NCBI RefSeq assembly: GCF_965219885.1
Contig: NZ_CBDCOT010000009.1
Span: 992,001 to 1,056,000 of the forward strand
Reading direction: 5' to 3'
Length of the DNA: 64,000 bases
Source: Curvivirga sp965219885
Lineage (GTDB): Bacteria > Pseudomonadota > Alphaproteobacteria > UBA8366 > Aestuariispiraceae
A program made the position numbers and the translations under genes. The notes beneath the pieces were generated by a model, which was not told the DNA's origin, did no database searches, and saw only the letters and a list, made by a program, of their open reading frames with translations. Position 1 is the first letter of the stretch. Each line of letters starts with the position of its first letter. Positions 52,645 through 62,407 of the stretch are shown piece after piece.

Positions 52645-53535
52645 ATGATTACGACCAAACAGTTGACGTATGCTTTGGCAGTTGAAAAGACACTGCATTT
52701 TAAAAAAGCAGCTGAAGCCTGTCATATTAGTCAATCCGCGTTAAGTACGGCATTGAATGAACTTGAAAAGCAATTGGGGTTCACCATTTTTGAACGGGAT
52801 AACAAGAAGGTTCTGTTGACCCCTATTGGTAAAGAAGTTCTAGATCGTGCACGGGTAATTATTCAGGAAATTAATGATCTGCAAAGCTTGGCAGATGGCG
52901 GTGACCCGCTTAATTTCCCAATGACGATCGGTATTATCCCGACCATTGCGCCCTATATGTTGCCACGTATTTTACCAGATATTAATGCGAAATATCCCAA
53001 ATCTGAAATTACGGTGGTGGAAGAACAATCCCATGTTTTAGTGGATATGGTCCGAAATGGAGAATTGGACACAGCTGTCTTGGCGATGCCATATCCTTGT
53101 GACGGTTTAATGGTCATGGATTTCTGGGAAGAGGATTTCTATTGGATTGCCACCAAAGGGGCTGCCCATACCGATCAGCAAGAAATCACCAGTGATGAGC
53201 TACTTGAGAGCAATTTAATGCTTCTAAAAGAAGGGCATTGTTTGAAAGATCATATCTTACAAGCGTGTAAATTCCCGGAACCACCTGGTAATCACGGTTT
53301 TAGCGCCACAAGTTTGCATACTTTAATTCAGATGGTACGCGGTGAGATGGGGACCACACTTATTCCTGAGATGGCGTTGAACCAGTTAATCTCGCAAGAT
53401 GATAATCTAACCACGGTGCATCTAGATGAACCTAGTCCACATCGAAAAATTTCATTTATTATGAGACCAAATTACACACGGATGCGCTGCATTGAAGCGC
53501 TGATAGAGTTAAGCAAGTTAGCGTTATCCCATTAA
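52645..53535 (+). CDS. oxyR: LysR family regulator, OxyR-like
   Basis: 296 residues. N-terminal helix-turn-helix with FKKAAEACHISQSALSTALNELEKQLG. In the effector domain a redox Cys pair is suggested by LLKEGHCLKDHILQACKF, which matches the GHCLxDxxLxxC pattern of OxyR. Divergent from ahpC, its expected target, which it would activate on peroxide stress. Confidence 0.92.
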   Translation: MITTKQLTYALAVEKTLHFKKAAEACHISQSALSTALNELEKQLGFTIFERDNKKVLLTPIGKEVLDRARVIIQEINDLQSLADGGDPLNFPMTIGIIPTIAPYMLPRILPDINAKYPKSEITVVEEQSHVLVDMVRNGELDTAVLAMPYPCDGLMVMDFWEEDFYWIATKGAAHTDQQEITSDELLESNLMLLKEGHCLKDHILQACKFPEPPGNHGFSATSLHTLIQMVRGEMGTTLIPEMALNQLISQDDNLTTVHLDEPSPHRKISFIMRPNYTRMRCIEALIELSKLALSH

Positions 53536-54866
53536 GTTGAATTTTTTGCTTTTTGGATTTCAGGCAGCGTTGAATATAGACGATATTGATTGCGACCGGC
53601 ATTCTTTGCTTCATACATAGCTTGATCCGCATAATCGATCAGTTTTTCCAAATCATCTGTATCGTTTGGAAGTGTTGCTATGCCTAAGCTTGCACCCATG
53701 ATGAATTCTTTACCTTGAAGGTTGAAGGGGGTAGTTAAAGAATCCAGCACCTTGTTAGCGATAATAACGACATCTTCAGGATTTTGCAGATTTTCAACAA
53801 TTGCAACAAATTCATCGCCTCCAATGCGGGCAATGGTATCCGCACCGCGCATCACATGTTTGAAACGATTAGCAACTTCGATAAGGGCCGCATCCCCTGC
53901 ATCATGTCCCATGGTATCGTTGATAGGTTTGAAATTATCCAGATCGATAAATATAATTCCCATTGGTTTTTGGGAACGTTGGTATCTTGCTTTGGCTTGG
54001 ACAAGGTTTTCTTCAAATAAAGCCCGGTTTGGCAGGCCGGTTAATCTATCATGATAAGCGATATAAGTAAGGCGCTCTTGTTCTTTCTTGCGTTCAGAAA
54101 TATCACGCATGATACCTGTGAAGCTTTGGCGTCCATGTCGATCAGTAACACGTGCAATTGACAATTCTAGTGGGAAGACTTCGCCATCTTTGCGTTCGCC
54201 GGAAAATTCCCGCAATTGATTGAACATAGTGGATTGGCCGGTTAACAGGTATTTAGCCATATAATCCGAATGTTGTGATTTATAGGGTTCAGGCATAAAT
54301 ATGGTGACATTTTTTCCTACGGCTTCGGTTTTTTGATAGCCGAACATATTTTCGCAACCGCCGTTGATGTCTTGAATGATGCCGTATTCATCAATAATGA
54401 CGATGGCTTCGTTTACCGTTTGCAAGATACTGCGAATGCGTTCTTCCCTGGATCGGGCAGCTTGGGAAGCCGCAACAAATTCGGTGATATCCTGACATTC
54501 GACCATATATAAATCGGCACTTTCATGCGGTATGGATGTGACCATCATTTTCACATCTAACATCATGCCCCCCATTTCCATCATCTTTAAGGGGATGCCA
54601 TCGGATTCTTCGGCAAATGCATCGATGCCCAACATAAGGATGTCGGCGAACTGATCTTCTACAAAATCAGCGAGTGGTCGGTTCACTACGTTACTGGGGT
54701 TTTCAAAGCCAAACACTCGATAGGCCTGTGCGTTCACATAGAGTATGGTTGTTTTATCACACACAAAGATAGGATTCTGGACACGCTTAAGGATGTCGGA
54801 CGCACCGCGCCCGATCAGATTCTCAATAACCAGATCCTCGGAATTCTTCCGTGTGGAAATATTCAT
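53532..54866 (-). CDS. PAS-PAS-GGDEF diguanylate cyclase
   Basis: 444 residues, cytoplasmic. Two PAS domains (NPIFVCDKTTILYVNAQAYR; EAIVIIDEYGIIQDINGGCE), with a PAC segment GIMRDISERKKEQERL. Then a GGDEF domain beginning AYHDRLTGLPNRALFEENL with the intact ARIGGDEFVAIV. The inhibitory site RGAD precedes GGDEF by five residues, so product feedback is expected. Overlaps oxyR by 4 nt tail to tail. Confidence 0.95.
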   Translation of the reverse strand: MNISTRKNSEDLVIENLIGRGASDILKRVQNPIFVCDKTTILYVNAQAYRVFGFENPSNVVNRPLADFVEDQFADILMLGIDAFAEESDGIPLKMMEMGGMMLDVKMMVTSIPHESADLYMVECQDITEFVAASQAARSREERIRSILQTVNEAIVIIDEYGIIQDINGGCENMFGYQKTEAVGKNVTIFMPEPYKSQHSDYMAKYLLTGQSTMFNQLREFSGERKDGEVFPLELSIARVTDRHGRQSFTGIMRDISERKKEQERLTYIAYHDRLTGLPNRALFEENLVQAKARYQRSQKPMGIIFIDLDNFKPINDTMGHDAGDAALIEVANRFKHVMRGADTIARIGGDEFVAIVENLQNPEDVVIIANKVLDSLTTPFNLQGKEFIMGASLGIATLPNDTDDLEKLIDYADQAMYEAKNAGRNQYRLYSTLPEIQKAKNST

Positions 54867-55233
54867 TAAACAACAATCCTGCTTTTTCTAAAGCAGCGAT
54901 TCTCCCCGCCCTTACAGCCCCAAGACCGCATGTATTCGAAAAGACTTTTATACCTAAATGATTCAATTTTCTAGTCCTTTTGAAAAAAAGATTAAAATTT
55001 TATTCAATTCTCTTATAAGTAGATATTAAAATTTCACTTTCACCATATTGAAGTTACTTTTCAGCTCTAATCCTAAAGAAACGAGAATTGAATAAGTGTA
55101 AAATAGTTCAATTCATTTTGAAGGGTTGGTTAGTTGTTGTATTAATTAGGTTTTTCTAAATTAATAGTTTTGTCTTTAAATTAATTAAAATTTTATGTAT
55201 ATTGCAGGAGCACTATTTTAAGATGAGGTTGTG
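54867..55233. promoter_or_regulatory. AT-rich region between the GGDEF and EAL genes
   Basis: 367 bp, strongly AT-rich, divergent promoters. It holds a perfect 8-bp inverted repeat GAATTGAA (55085-55092) / TTCAATTC (55107-55114) with a 14-nt spacer, a candidate operator. No gene is seen. Confidence 0.45.
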
Positions 55234-56526
55234 ATGGAAGATTACAATGAATTTGATGAAGAGCTGCAAATATATACACCGTCTGCATTGTTAAGACGGG
55301 CGAGTTTGGTTTTTGAAGAGGCGAAAAAGAATAAAACACTTGTTGGATTGATAGGTGTAAATTTTTCCGAAACCATCAGAATTCGATCGCTACTAGGTGC
55401 TTTTGCATCCATGCAGGCCAGAAAAGAAATTGTGAGCCGTAGTAAGTCAAAGTTACCTGATAATCATTTAATAGGCCGTGGCACTGACAGCTTGATCATT
55501 TGCTTGCCCGGCATGGGGCGTGAAGCAACGAAACATCTGGCAGATGAAATCGCGCTTGAGCTTAATATACCAATTACATATGAGGGGTTCACCTTTGATT
55601 TGGCGCCAAAGGTAACTGTATGTGAATATCCTGGAACTGTTGGATATGTTGACGTGCGCGAAGTTACCCGAATTTGGGGATCATTTATCGACATTGCTCA
55701 AACCAGAGAAGCCCAAGTCAATATGATGAGTGAAAATGATTTATTTCATATTAACGAAAAACAGCGCATTGATCGAAACTTACTTAAAGCTATTCCTAAT
55801 GGGGAATTTAAACTTGTCTATCAACCCCGTGTGCACATGCAGACAGGAAAAGTTGTTGGTTGTGAGGCTTTATTAAGGTGGGAAAGTCCAGAGCTTGGAC
55901 ATGTAAGTCCCGCCGTATTTATTCCGCGCGCAGAAGCGACCGGCATAATCCACTCAATCACACCTTGGGTGATAGAACGTGCAGGTTTATCAAATAAGTT
56001 TCTGCAGCAACAATTTGGTGACGGGTTCCGGACAGGGATCAATTTATCTCCGGCGAATGTGAATTCACCAAACTTGATTCAAACGGTAAAAAAAGCTTTG
56101 GATAGATCAGAAACCACGGCGCAAAATCTGGATTTTGAAATTACGGAATCCTTATTGCTCGAAAATAAGTCCATGGTCATGAATCAATTGAATTCCATGA
56201 GGCAACAAGGGGCGCATACTGCTCTTGATGATTTTGGGACAGGGTTTTCATCTTTGAGTTTGCTGGCGCGCATACCGTTGGATGTATTGAAGATAGATCA
56301 GTCTTTCATTCAAAAACTTGATCAGGCTGAAAGCCAGATGGACCTTAATGTGATTAAGGCCATACGTGATTTAGGAAATGCGTGTGGCTTACAAATTGTT
56401 GCCGAAGGCATGGAAACAAGGGAACAGGTAGATATCCTGATTAATCGTGTAGATGTTGAATATGGTCAGGGATATTTTTTCGGACGGCCTATGAGTGCTT
56501 CGGAATTTATTGAAACATATGCCTAG
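55234..56526 (+). CDS. EAL-domain cyclic-di-GMP phosphodiesterase with degenerate GGDEF
   Basis: 430 residues. The N-terminal about 160 residues look like a GGDEF fold whose signature is changed to GRGTDSL. The EAL domain is complete: KLVYQPRVHMQTGKVVGCEALLRW, INLSPANVNS, FEITESLL, ALDDFGTGFSSLSLLARIP and LKIDQSFI, with metal and catalytic residues present, so active phosphodiesterase is expected. ATG 55234 or GTG 55231 start. Divergent from a diguanylate cyclase, giving opposing activities. Confidence 0.92.
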   Translation: MEDYNEFDEELQIYTPSALLRRASLVFEEAKKNKTLVGLIGVNFSETIRIRSLLGAFASMQARKEIVSRSKSKLPDNHLIGRGTDSLIICLPGMGREATKHLADEIALELNIPITYEGFTFDLAPKVTVCEYPGTVGYVDVREVTRIWGSFIDIAQTREAQVNMMSENDLFHINEKQRIDRNLLKAIPNGEFKLVYQPRVHMQTGKVVGCEALLRWESPELGHVSPAVFIPRAEATGIIHSITPWVIERAGLSNKFLQQQFGDGFRTGINLSPANVNSPNLIQTVKKALDRSETTAQNLDFEITESLLLENKSMVMNQLNSMRQQGAHTALDDFGTGFSSLSLLARIPLDVLKIDQSFIQKLDQAESQMDLNVIKAIRDLGNACGLQIVAEGMETREQVDILINRVDVEYGQGYFFGRPMSASEFIETYA

Positions 56527-56753
56527 CACCGACATATCAAATGACTTTCAAAATTTCTAATACCTATTTTCACATAATTTTATAAAGTCTTTATAATGCC
56601 CAACTTGGGGATTGAACTTTTATTTATGTCGCAAAAGTGACATTCTATTCTCAATATAAAACGACAAAAAGTCGAAGTTTTTGCGCTGGAAGTTTTCATC
56701 GTGGGGAGAAAACTTAACTGCGGTCAGCGTTAGCATTATTATTGAGGTGAAAC
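56527..56753. promoter_or_regulatory. Leader region of malate synthase G
   Basis: 227 bp. AAGTTTTC (56690-56697) and GAAAACTT (56708-56715) form an 8-bp inverted repeat in the probable leader. Role unknown. Confidence 0.35.
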
Positions 56754-58943
56754 ATGACTAATCGTGTTCAAAAAGGCAGCCTGCAAATTGATGCGGGCCT
56801 TTATGGTTTGGTTGCGGAGAAAATTATCCCGGGCACTGGCGTGGATGTCGATGATTTTTGGGCAAAATTCGAATCAACATTGAATGAGCTTGCGCCTAAA
56901 AACAAAACCTTATTGGCAAAACGTGGTGATATTCAAACGAAGATGGATGATTATTATCGTGTTCAAAAAGGCAGCGATATCGATATGGCAGCTTATAAAG
57001 ATTTCTTAACTGAAATCGGATATCTGGTGCCGGAAGGTGATGAGTTTAAAATCACCACTGAAAATGTGGATGAAGAAATTGCCACAATTGCAGGTCCACA
57101 ATTGGTGGTGCCAATCATGAATGCGCGTTTTGCGTTGAATGCGGCAAATGCGCGTTGGGGCAGCCTATATGATGCGTTATACGGCACGGATGTGATTGCA
57201 GATTCCGGTGAGACAGCCAAAGGTGGTTCTTATAATCCAAAACGTGGAGATGCGGTGATCGCATATGCGGCTTCTGTTTTGGATAAAGCTGCACCATTGA
57301 CATCCGGTCAACATGGGGATGTTACCTCTTATAATCTTGTTGATAATGCAGGTTCTTTGACTCTTTCAGTTACCTTGAAAGATGGGTCTGAATCTGGGTT
57401 GAAGGATGCAGAAAAATGTGTGGGTTATACAGGACCCGCAAATGCGCCGACATCCATCCTTCTTAAAGATAATAATCTTCATTTGGAAATTCAGATTGAT
57501 CGTGATCACCCGATTGGCAAAGCCTCTGCAGCAGGTGTGAAAGATGTGGTGATGGAATCTGCCATGAGCGCAATTATGGATTGCGAAGATTCTGTTGCGG
57601 CGGTTGATGGTGAAGATAAAGTCGTTGCTTATCGCAATTGGCTTGGATTGATGAAGGGTGACTTGCAAGAAACCTTCACCAAAAATGGTAAGGAAATGAC
57701 CCGTGTCTTGGCAGATGATCGTTCTTTTACGTCCGTTGATGGGTCTGATTTAAATATTCATGGTCGCAGTCTGCTTTTGGTGCGTAATGTTGGACATTTG
57801 ATGACTAACCCTGCAATCTTAGACAAGGATGGCAATGAAGTACCAGAAGGCATGATGGATGCGTTTATTACAACGCTTTGTGCCATTCATAACTTCAATG
57901 GCAATGCAAAACTGAATAACAGCCGTAAAGGCAGTATCTATATTGTGAAGCCGAAAATGCATGGTCCGGAAGAAGTTGCTTTCGCCGAAGAATTATTCTG
58001 TCACGTGGAAGATGCGCTGGGCTTGGCACGAAATACGATGAAAATTGGTGTGATGGACGAAGAACGTCGCACAACGGTTAATCTAAAAGAATGTATCCGT
58101 CAGGTGAAAGACCGTATTGTATTTATCAATACAGGTTTCCTGGATCGTACAGGTGATGAAATTCACACAAGTATGGAAGCAGGGCCATTCTTGCCAAAAG
58201 CGGATATCAAAGGTGAACCTTGGATTGCAGCTTATGAGAACTGGAATGTGGATATTGGTCTGGAAGTCGGTTTCACAGGCAAAGCTCAAATCGGAAAAGG
58301 TATGTGGGCAGAACCAGATAGTATGAAAGCTATGATGGAAGCGAAGATTGGACAGCCAATGGCAGGTGCCAATTGTGCTTGGGTTCCATCTCCTACCGCT
58401 GCGACCTTGCATGCAATTCATTATCATGAAGTTGATGTTTTTGGTCGTCAGGCTGAAATTGTGAACCGTGGTCGTGCAAATATTGATGACATTCTATCTG
58501 TACCTTTATTAAAAGGTCGCAATCTTTCTGACGAAGAAATTACACGTGAGTTGGAAAATAATGCACAAGGTATGTTGGGATATGTTGTACGTTGGGTTGA
58601 ACAAGGCGTTGGTTGTTCCAAAGTGCCAGATATCAACAATGTGGGATTAATGGAAGACCGTGCCACATTACGTATTTCGTCTCAGCATATTGCCAATTGG
58701 TTACATCATGGGATTTGTACTGAAGATCAGGTGATGGAAGTCTTAAAACGTATGGCAAAAGTTGTAGATGGACAAAATGCAGGGGATGCAGACTATCGTC
58801 CCATGGCAGCTGATTTTGACAATAGTGTGGCCTTCCAGGCAGCTTGTGACTTGACCTTCAAAGGTGTGGCACAACCAAGCGGTTACACAGAACCTGTCTT
58901 GCATGCACGTCGTATTGAAGCGAAAGCTAAATTTGCGGCTTAA
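56754..58943 (+). CDS. glcB: Malate synthase G
   Basis: 729 residues, cytoplasmic. Condenses glyoxylate with acetyl-CoA to malate. Recognisable segments: NARWGSLYDALYGTD, MDCEDSVAAVD, LLLVRNVGHLMTNPAILD, GSIYIVKPKMHGPEEVAF, FINTGFLDRTGDEIHTSMEAGP and ANCAWVPSPTAATLHAIHYH, all typical of the G isoform. Monocistronic; isocitrate lyase is not in the window. Confidence 0.98.
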   Translation: MTNRVQKGSLQIDAGLYGLVAEKIIPGTGVDVDDFWAKFESTLNELAPKNKTLLAKRGDIQTKMDDYYRVQKGSDIDMAAYKDFLTEIGYLVPEGDEFKITTENVDEEIATIAGPQLVVPIMNARFALNAANARWGSLYDALYGTDVIADSGETAKGGSYNPKRGDAVIAYAASVLDKAAPLTSGQHGDVTSYNLVDNAGSLTLSVTLKDGSESGLKDAEKCVGYTGPANAPTSILLKDNNLHLEIQIDRDHPIGKASAAGVKDVVMESAMSAIMDCEDSVAAVDGEDKVVAYRNWLGLMKGDLQETFTKNGKEMTRVLADDRSFTSVDGSDLNIHGRSLLLVRNVGHLMTNPAILDKDGNEVPEGMMDAFITTLCAIHNFNGNAKLNNSRKGSIYIVKPKMHGPEEVAFAEELFCHVEDALGLARNTMKIGVMDEERRTTVNLKECIRQVKDRIVFINTGFLDRTGDEIHTSMEAGPFLPKADIKGEPWIAAYENWNVDIGLEVGFTGKAQIGKGMWAEPDSMKAMMEAKIGQPMAGANCAWVPSPTAATLHAIHYHEVDVFGRQAEIVNRGRANIDDILSVPLLKGRNLSDEEITRELENNAQGMLGYVVRWVEQGVGCSKVPDINNVGLMEDRATLRISSQHIANWLHHGICTEDQVMEVLKRMAKVVDGQNAGDADYRPMAADFDNSVAFQAACDLTFKGVAQPSGYTEPVLHARRIEAKAKFAA

Positions 58944-58969
58944 AGGCAATTACTGAGATAATCACTTTT

Positions 58970-58997
58970 AGGCCTGCTCAGTTGAGTGGGCCTTTTA
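58970..58997. terminator. Bidirectional terminator after glcB
   Basis: AGGCC and GGCCT with inner CTCA/TGAG pairing, followed by TTTTAGTTT; it overlaps the end of the convergent kinase gene. Confidence 0.75.
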
Positions 58998-59861
58998 GTT
59001 TGTATTGTTGGCTACAAACCGATTGAGGACCATATTGGTTTCTTCTATGTAAGATCCGCCAAATAATCGGCAATGTACCAGCAAAGAATATAAATTATAG
59101 ATCGGCACCCGCGTGTCGAAAAAGGCACGATCTAGGGTGAAATGATCGTTATAGACCTCGTAAAATCTTTTGTTAAATGTATCAAACATCAAAGTAAAAG
59201 CGATCTCAATTTCCCGATGTCCAAAGTAAATAGCCGGGTCAATAAAAGCTGCTACCTTATGATCACGATAAATGATATTCCCGCCCCAGATATCACCATG
59301 TAGCAAACTTGGATGGCTTGGCGGTGCAATAAGTGAGGGCAGTTTGTCTGCTAATTTATCCACCTTATGCATGATTTCGGTGCTCAAATGACCATGATCA
59401 TACGCAACCTGAGCCATATAACGCAGGCGATGATCTCTGAAAAATTCAATCCAGTTTAAGTTCCAAGGGTTCGGTTGGCGTAAAGTGCCTATCAATGTAT
59501 CTTCTGCAAAGCCATGTTGAGGGGCTTTAATTTTATGCAGAGCTGCCAAAAGTTCAGCTGCATGTTCATCGCTATGAATGTTTTTACTAGCATCACTTTC
59601 AATCCATTCCATAACCAATAGGTCAGAGCGATTATAGATGATTTCTGGAACAGGAAGTTGCGTATTTTCCTTTAAATACAGGATCATACCCGCTTCTATT
59701 TCCAGATTATGGCCTTCAAAAGCGGTTTTTACGGCTGCTTCCATGCCGTTGTCGAATTGCACTTTCCAAACTTCACATCCTTCATTACCAAGGATATAAG
59801 TTGTTTGAACAATCTTTTGTTCACAATAGGCTTCGATAATAGCGATATTTTCGTTCTTCAT
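58995..59861 (-). CDS. Fructosamine kinase family protein
   Basis: 288 residues, aminoglycoside phosphotransferase-like fold. LLHGDIWGGNIIYRDHKVAAFIDP carries the catalytic Asp and metal-binding Asn/Asp; YFGHREIEIAFTLMFD and FAEDTLIGTLRQPNPWNLNWIEFFRDHRL are fructosamine-3-kinase marks. Probably repairs glycated proteins or amines. 14 nt after a tyrosine phosphatase gene on the same strand, a frequent pairing. Confidence 0.92.
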   Translation of the reverse strand: MKNENIAIIEAYCEQKIVQTTYILGNEGCEVWKVQFDNGMEAAVKTAFEGHNLEIEAGMILYLKENTQLPVPEIIYNRSDLLVMEWIESDASKNIHSDEHAAELLAALHKIKAPQHGFAEDTLIGTLRQPNPWNLNWIEFFRDHRLRYMAQVAYDHGHLSTEIMHKVDKLADKLPSLIAPPSHPSLLHGDIWGGNIIYRDHKVAAFIDPAIYFGHREIEIAFTLMFDTFNKRFYEVYNDHFTLDRAFFDTRVPIYNLYSLLVHCRLFGGSYIEETNMVLNRFVANNTN

Positions 59862-59875
59862 TCGAAACGATCTTC

Positions 59876-60355
59876 TTAAGTTGCGTTTTTAATCTCTTTC
59901 AGCCAGGCAGCACTTGCGGCTTCTACCATATCTAAGACCAATTCAAATCCATCGGCACCACCATAGTAGGGGTCAGGGACTTCGATCTGATTGAACTGCT
60001 CTTGAACAGGTTCGAGAAACATCCGGATCTTGTTTGCTTTGCCTGAAGGGGCATAATCCTGCAAACTGTCAAAATGTCCATGATCCATCGCAAGAAGTAG
60101 ATCAAATTCATCATAATCGGATATTTTCAATTTGCGTGCACGCAAGTCGGCCAGATTATAACCACGTCGCTTAGCGGCTTCTACGCTGCGACTATCTGGT
60201 GGGCTCCCCACATGCCAACCTTGAATACCGCAGCCATCCGTTGAAATTGTATCAGAAAGGCCTGCATCTGACACTTGTTGGCGAAAAATACCTTCTGCGG
60301 TCGGGGAGCGACAGATATTTCCAGTGCAAACAAATAGAACCTTCATGGATTTCAT
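59876..60355 (-). CDS. Low-molecular-weight protein-tyrosine-phosphatase
   Basis: 159 residues, ATG 60355 preceded by AGGAAATTC. Active-site loop VCTGNICRSPTAEG (Cys-x5-Arg-Ser) and the general-acid Asp in IEVPDPYYGG are both present. Dephosphorylates phosphotyrosine or related phosphoprotein substrates. Same unit as the fructosamine kinase, which suggests a link of phospho-sugar or glycation repair. Confidence 0.95.
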   Translation of the reverse strand: MKSMKVLFVCTGNICRSPTAEGIFRQQVSDAGLSDTISTDGCGIQGWHVGSPPDSRSVEAAKRRGYNLADLRARKLKISDYDEFDLLLAMDHGHFDSLQDYAPSGKANKIRMFLEPVQEQFNQIEVPDPYYGGADGFELVLDMVEAASAAWLKEIKNAT

Positions 60356-60475
60356 ATGAATTTCCTAATAAATCTATAATTTCTTGATATTTGTGCCAAA
60401 ACCAAGTCAAATTACCTTGTCGCTAATTCGGAAACAATAAAATTCTGGCAAGATCCAGATTATAAGGGGTAGCAC

Positions 60476-61204
60476 ATGTCCGAAAAATCAAAATATCCGA
60501 TTGTTATTTTAACAGGGGCCGGAATTTCAAAAGAATCCGGTTTATCTACGTTCCGGGATGCGGATGGTATCTGGGCACAAGTGAATATAGAAGACGTTGC
60601 TACGCCAGAAGCCTTTGAGAAAGATCCCGATCAAGTTCATAGGTTTTATAATGAGCGGCGTGATGGGGTGCTTGATCCTTCCATAAAACCAAATGCAGCC
60701 CATGAAGCTTTGGCAAGACTAGAAGAAAAATGGCCAAATGACGTACTTGTGGTGACACAAAATATCGATAATCTTCATGAACGTGCGGGCAGCCGAAATC
60801 TGATCCATATGCATGGGGAATTATTGAAGGCACGATGCAGTCATTGTGATGCTGTTTTGGCTTGGGAAGCCCCGATCATTGTGGAAACGCTTTGCCCAAA
60901 ATGTGGGCAAGATAACGGAATGCGCCCGCATGTGGTTTGGTTTGGCGAGGAACCATTTATGCTTGATGTAATCGGCGAAGCCTTGTCGCGTTGTGGTTTG
61001 TTTATTTCCATAGGTACTTCTGGCAATGTATATCCAGCGGCTGGTTTTGTTGCGACGGTAAAGCAATTTGGTCATGCGGAAAGTCTGGAGATTAATATGG
61101 AACCTTCCGAGGGGCATAGCTTATTTGATGATGCGCTATATGGTCCGGCCACACAGACTGTTCCTAAGCTGGTTGAACAGCTTTTGCGTACAGTGGGTGA
61201 ATAG
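60476..61204 (+). CDS. cobB: NAD-dependent protein deacylase (Sir2 family)
   Basis: 242 residues. NAD site ILTGAGISKESGLSTFRDADG, VTQNIDNLHERAG, catalytic His in HMHGELLKARC, zinc ligands CSHC and CPKC. YNERRDG carries the Tyr-x2-Arg pair of class III sirtuins that favour succinyl- or malonyl-lysine, so desuccinylase activity is likely besides deacetylase. Confidence 0.95.
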   Translation: MSEKSKYPIVILTGAGISKESGLSTFRDADGIWAQVNIEDVATPEAFEKDPDQVHRFYNERRDGVLDPSIKPNAAHEALARLEEKWPNDVLVVTQNIDNLHERAGSRNLIHMHGELLKARCSHCDAVLAWEAPIIVETLCPKCGQDNGMRPHVVWFGEEPFMLDVIGEALSRCGLFISIGTSGNVYPAAGFVATVKQFGHAESLEINMEPSEGHSLFDDALYGPATQTVPKLVEQLLRTVGE

Positions 61205-61205
61205 T

Positions 61206-61793
61206 TTGGAAAAATTATCTGACCTGCTTTCAGAAATTTCTGCCTGTAAGATTTGCGAACCTGAATTGGATTTAGGTGCGCGACCCGTTGTCGTGGCAAA
61301 TGCAAAGGCGCGCTTGATGATTATCGGGCAAGCACCAGGTACCAAAGTGCATGCAACAGGCATCCCATGGAATGATCCAAGTGGCGATCGATTGCGTGAA
61401 TGGTTACAGTTGGATAAAGACCAGTTTTATAACGAAGAAAATATCGCGATTATGCCCATGGGATTTTGTTATCCCGGCAAAATTCCAAAAGGTGGTGATA
61501 AGCCTCCACGCCCTGAATGCGCTCCTCAATGGCATGAACGGTTGAAGGCGCAACTTCCCAAGATTGGATTAACTTTATTGGTAGGGTCTTACGCACAGAA
61601 ATACTATCTGGGAAAAGAAATGCAAAAAACAATGACGGAAACGATCCGTCATTATGAAGATTATCTTGATCGAGGCTTTTTGCCGTTACCCCACCCTAGC
61701 TGGCGTACAACAGGATGGTTAAAGAAGAACCCATGGTTTGACGAGGAAGTGCTGCCTTTTCTACGGCAGAAAACCAAAGCATTTTTGAATTAA
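61206..61793 (+). CDS. Uracil-DNA glycosylase family protein
   Basis: 195 residues from TTG 61206, which has GGGTG a few nt upstream; GTG 61197 is an alternative, and a longer frame into cobB is unlikely. LSEISACKICEPELDLGARPV, LMIIGQAPGTKVHATGIPW and LPLPHPSWRTT follow the UDG superfamily pattern (GQAPG water-activating loop and HPS). Two close Cys (CKIC) are retained but a full four-Cys FeS site is not evident. Base-excision repair role is inferred. The 3' end overlaps the DUF2889 gene by 4 nt. Confidence 0.85.
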   Translation: MEKLSDLLSEISACKICEPELDLGARPVVVANAKARLMIIGQAPGTKVHATGIPWNDPSGDRLREWLQLDKDQFYNEENIAIMPMGFCYPGKIPKGGDKPPRPECAPQWHERLKAQLPKIGLTLLVGSYAQKYYLGKEMQKTMTETIRHYEDYLDRGFLPLPHPSWRTTGWLKKNPWFDEEVLPFLRQKTKAFLN

Positions 61794-62404
61794 AGTTTAA
61801 TACCCGGATTATCGTCTTCTTCACCTTCAGGTTTATAGAAGGGCGTATAAAGTTCTTCGACAACTGGTCCTTTAATATCCAAGGCATGACATGTGTTAAG
61901 ATGCGGTGGGCGCTTCATAGGTGCATCGGGATCAATCTCTGGTAATGGTTGTCCGATAATTTCTTTTGCTTTTCGGCTGGAGGCAAATACAGATTGAAAG
62001 GCTGTTGTGGCAATCGGGCCTAACAGTTCCGTCATATGGGTGCAGCCCTTGATACCTTTGAAAAGTTGGCGTGTGATCCCGGTGAAGCCCGGTTTAATCT
62101 GTTCACCGATCAGTTTTTTATAGGCGTCATTATTTGCCGCACAAATATTATAGGGGCCAAAATCTGTTTTGGCCTCTGCATCATGGATGTTCAATTTATC
62201 ATCCACAGTTAGGCGTAAATACATGCCATGAAGATGTTCGCCTGTCTTAATCTCACCACGATGCATAGTGCTGAAATCATAAGATTTTTCATCACTCATA
62301 TGGCCTTCGATATCCCAAAGGCCATCTTCGCGGATATAGGCATTTACCGTGACTTTACGCGTATGAATATGATGGCGTTTCACTTTTGGTTCAGGCAAAG
62401 GCAT
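61790..62404 (-). CDS. DUF2889 family protein
   Basis: 204 residues, no signal peptide. VKRHHIHTRKVTVNAYIREDGLWDIEG and RGEIKTGEHLHGMYLRLTVDD are the DUF2889 core, followed by GCTHMTELLGPIATTAF. Function unknown; related proteins have been noted in steroid and fatty-acid contexts. 3 nt after the CorC gene, same strand. Confidence 0.85.
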   Translation of the reverse strand: MPLPEPKVKRHHIHTRKVTVNAYIREDGLWDIEGHMSDEKSYDFSTMHRGEIKTGEHLHGMYLRLTVDDKLNIHDAEAKTDFGPYNICAANNDAYKKLIGEQIKPGFTGITRQLFKGIKGCTHMTELLGPIATTAFQSVFASSRKAKEIIGQPLPEIDPDAPMKRPPHLNTCHALDIKGPVVEELYTPFYKPEGEEDDNPGIKL

Positions 62405-62407
62405 GGA

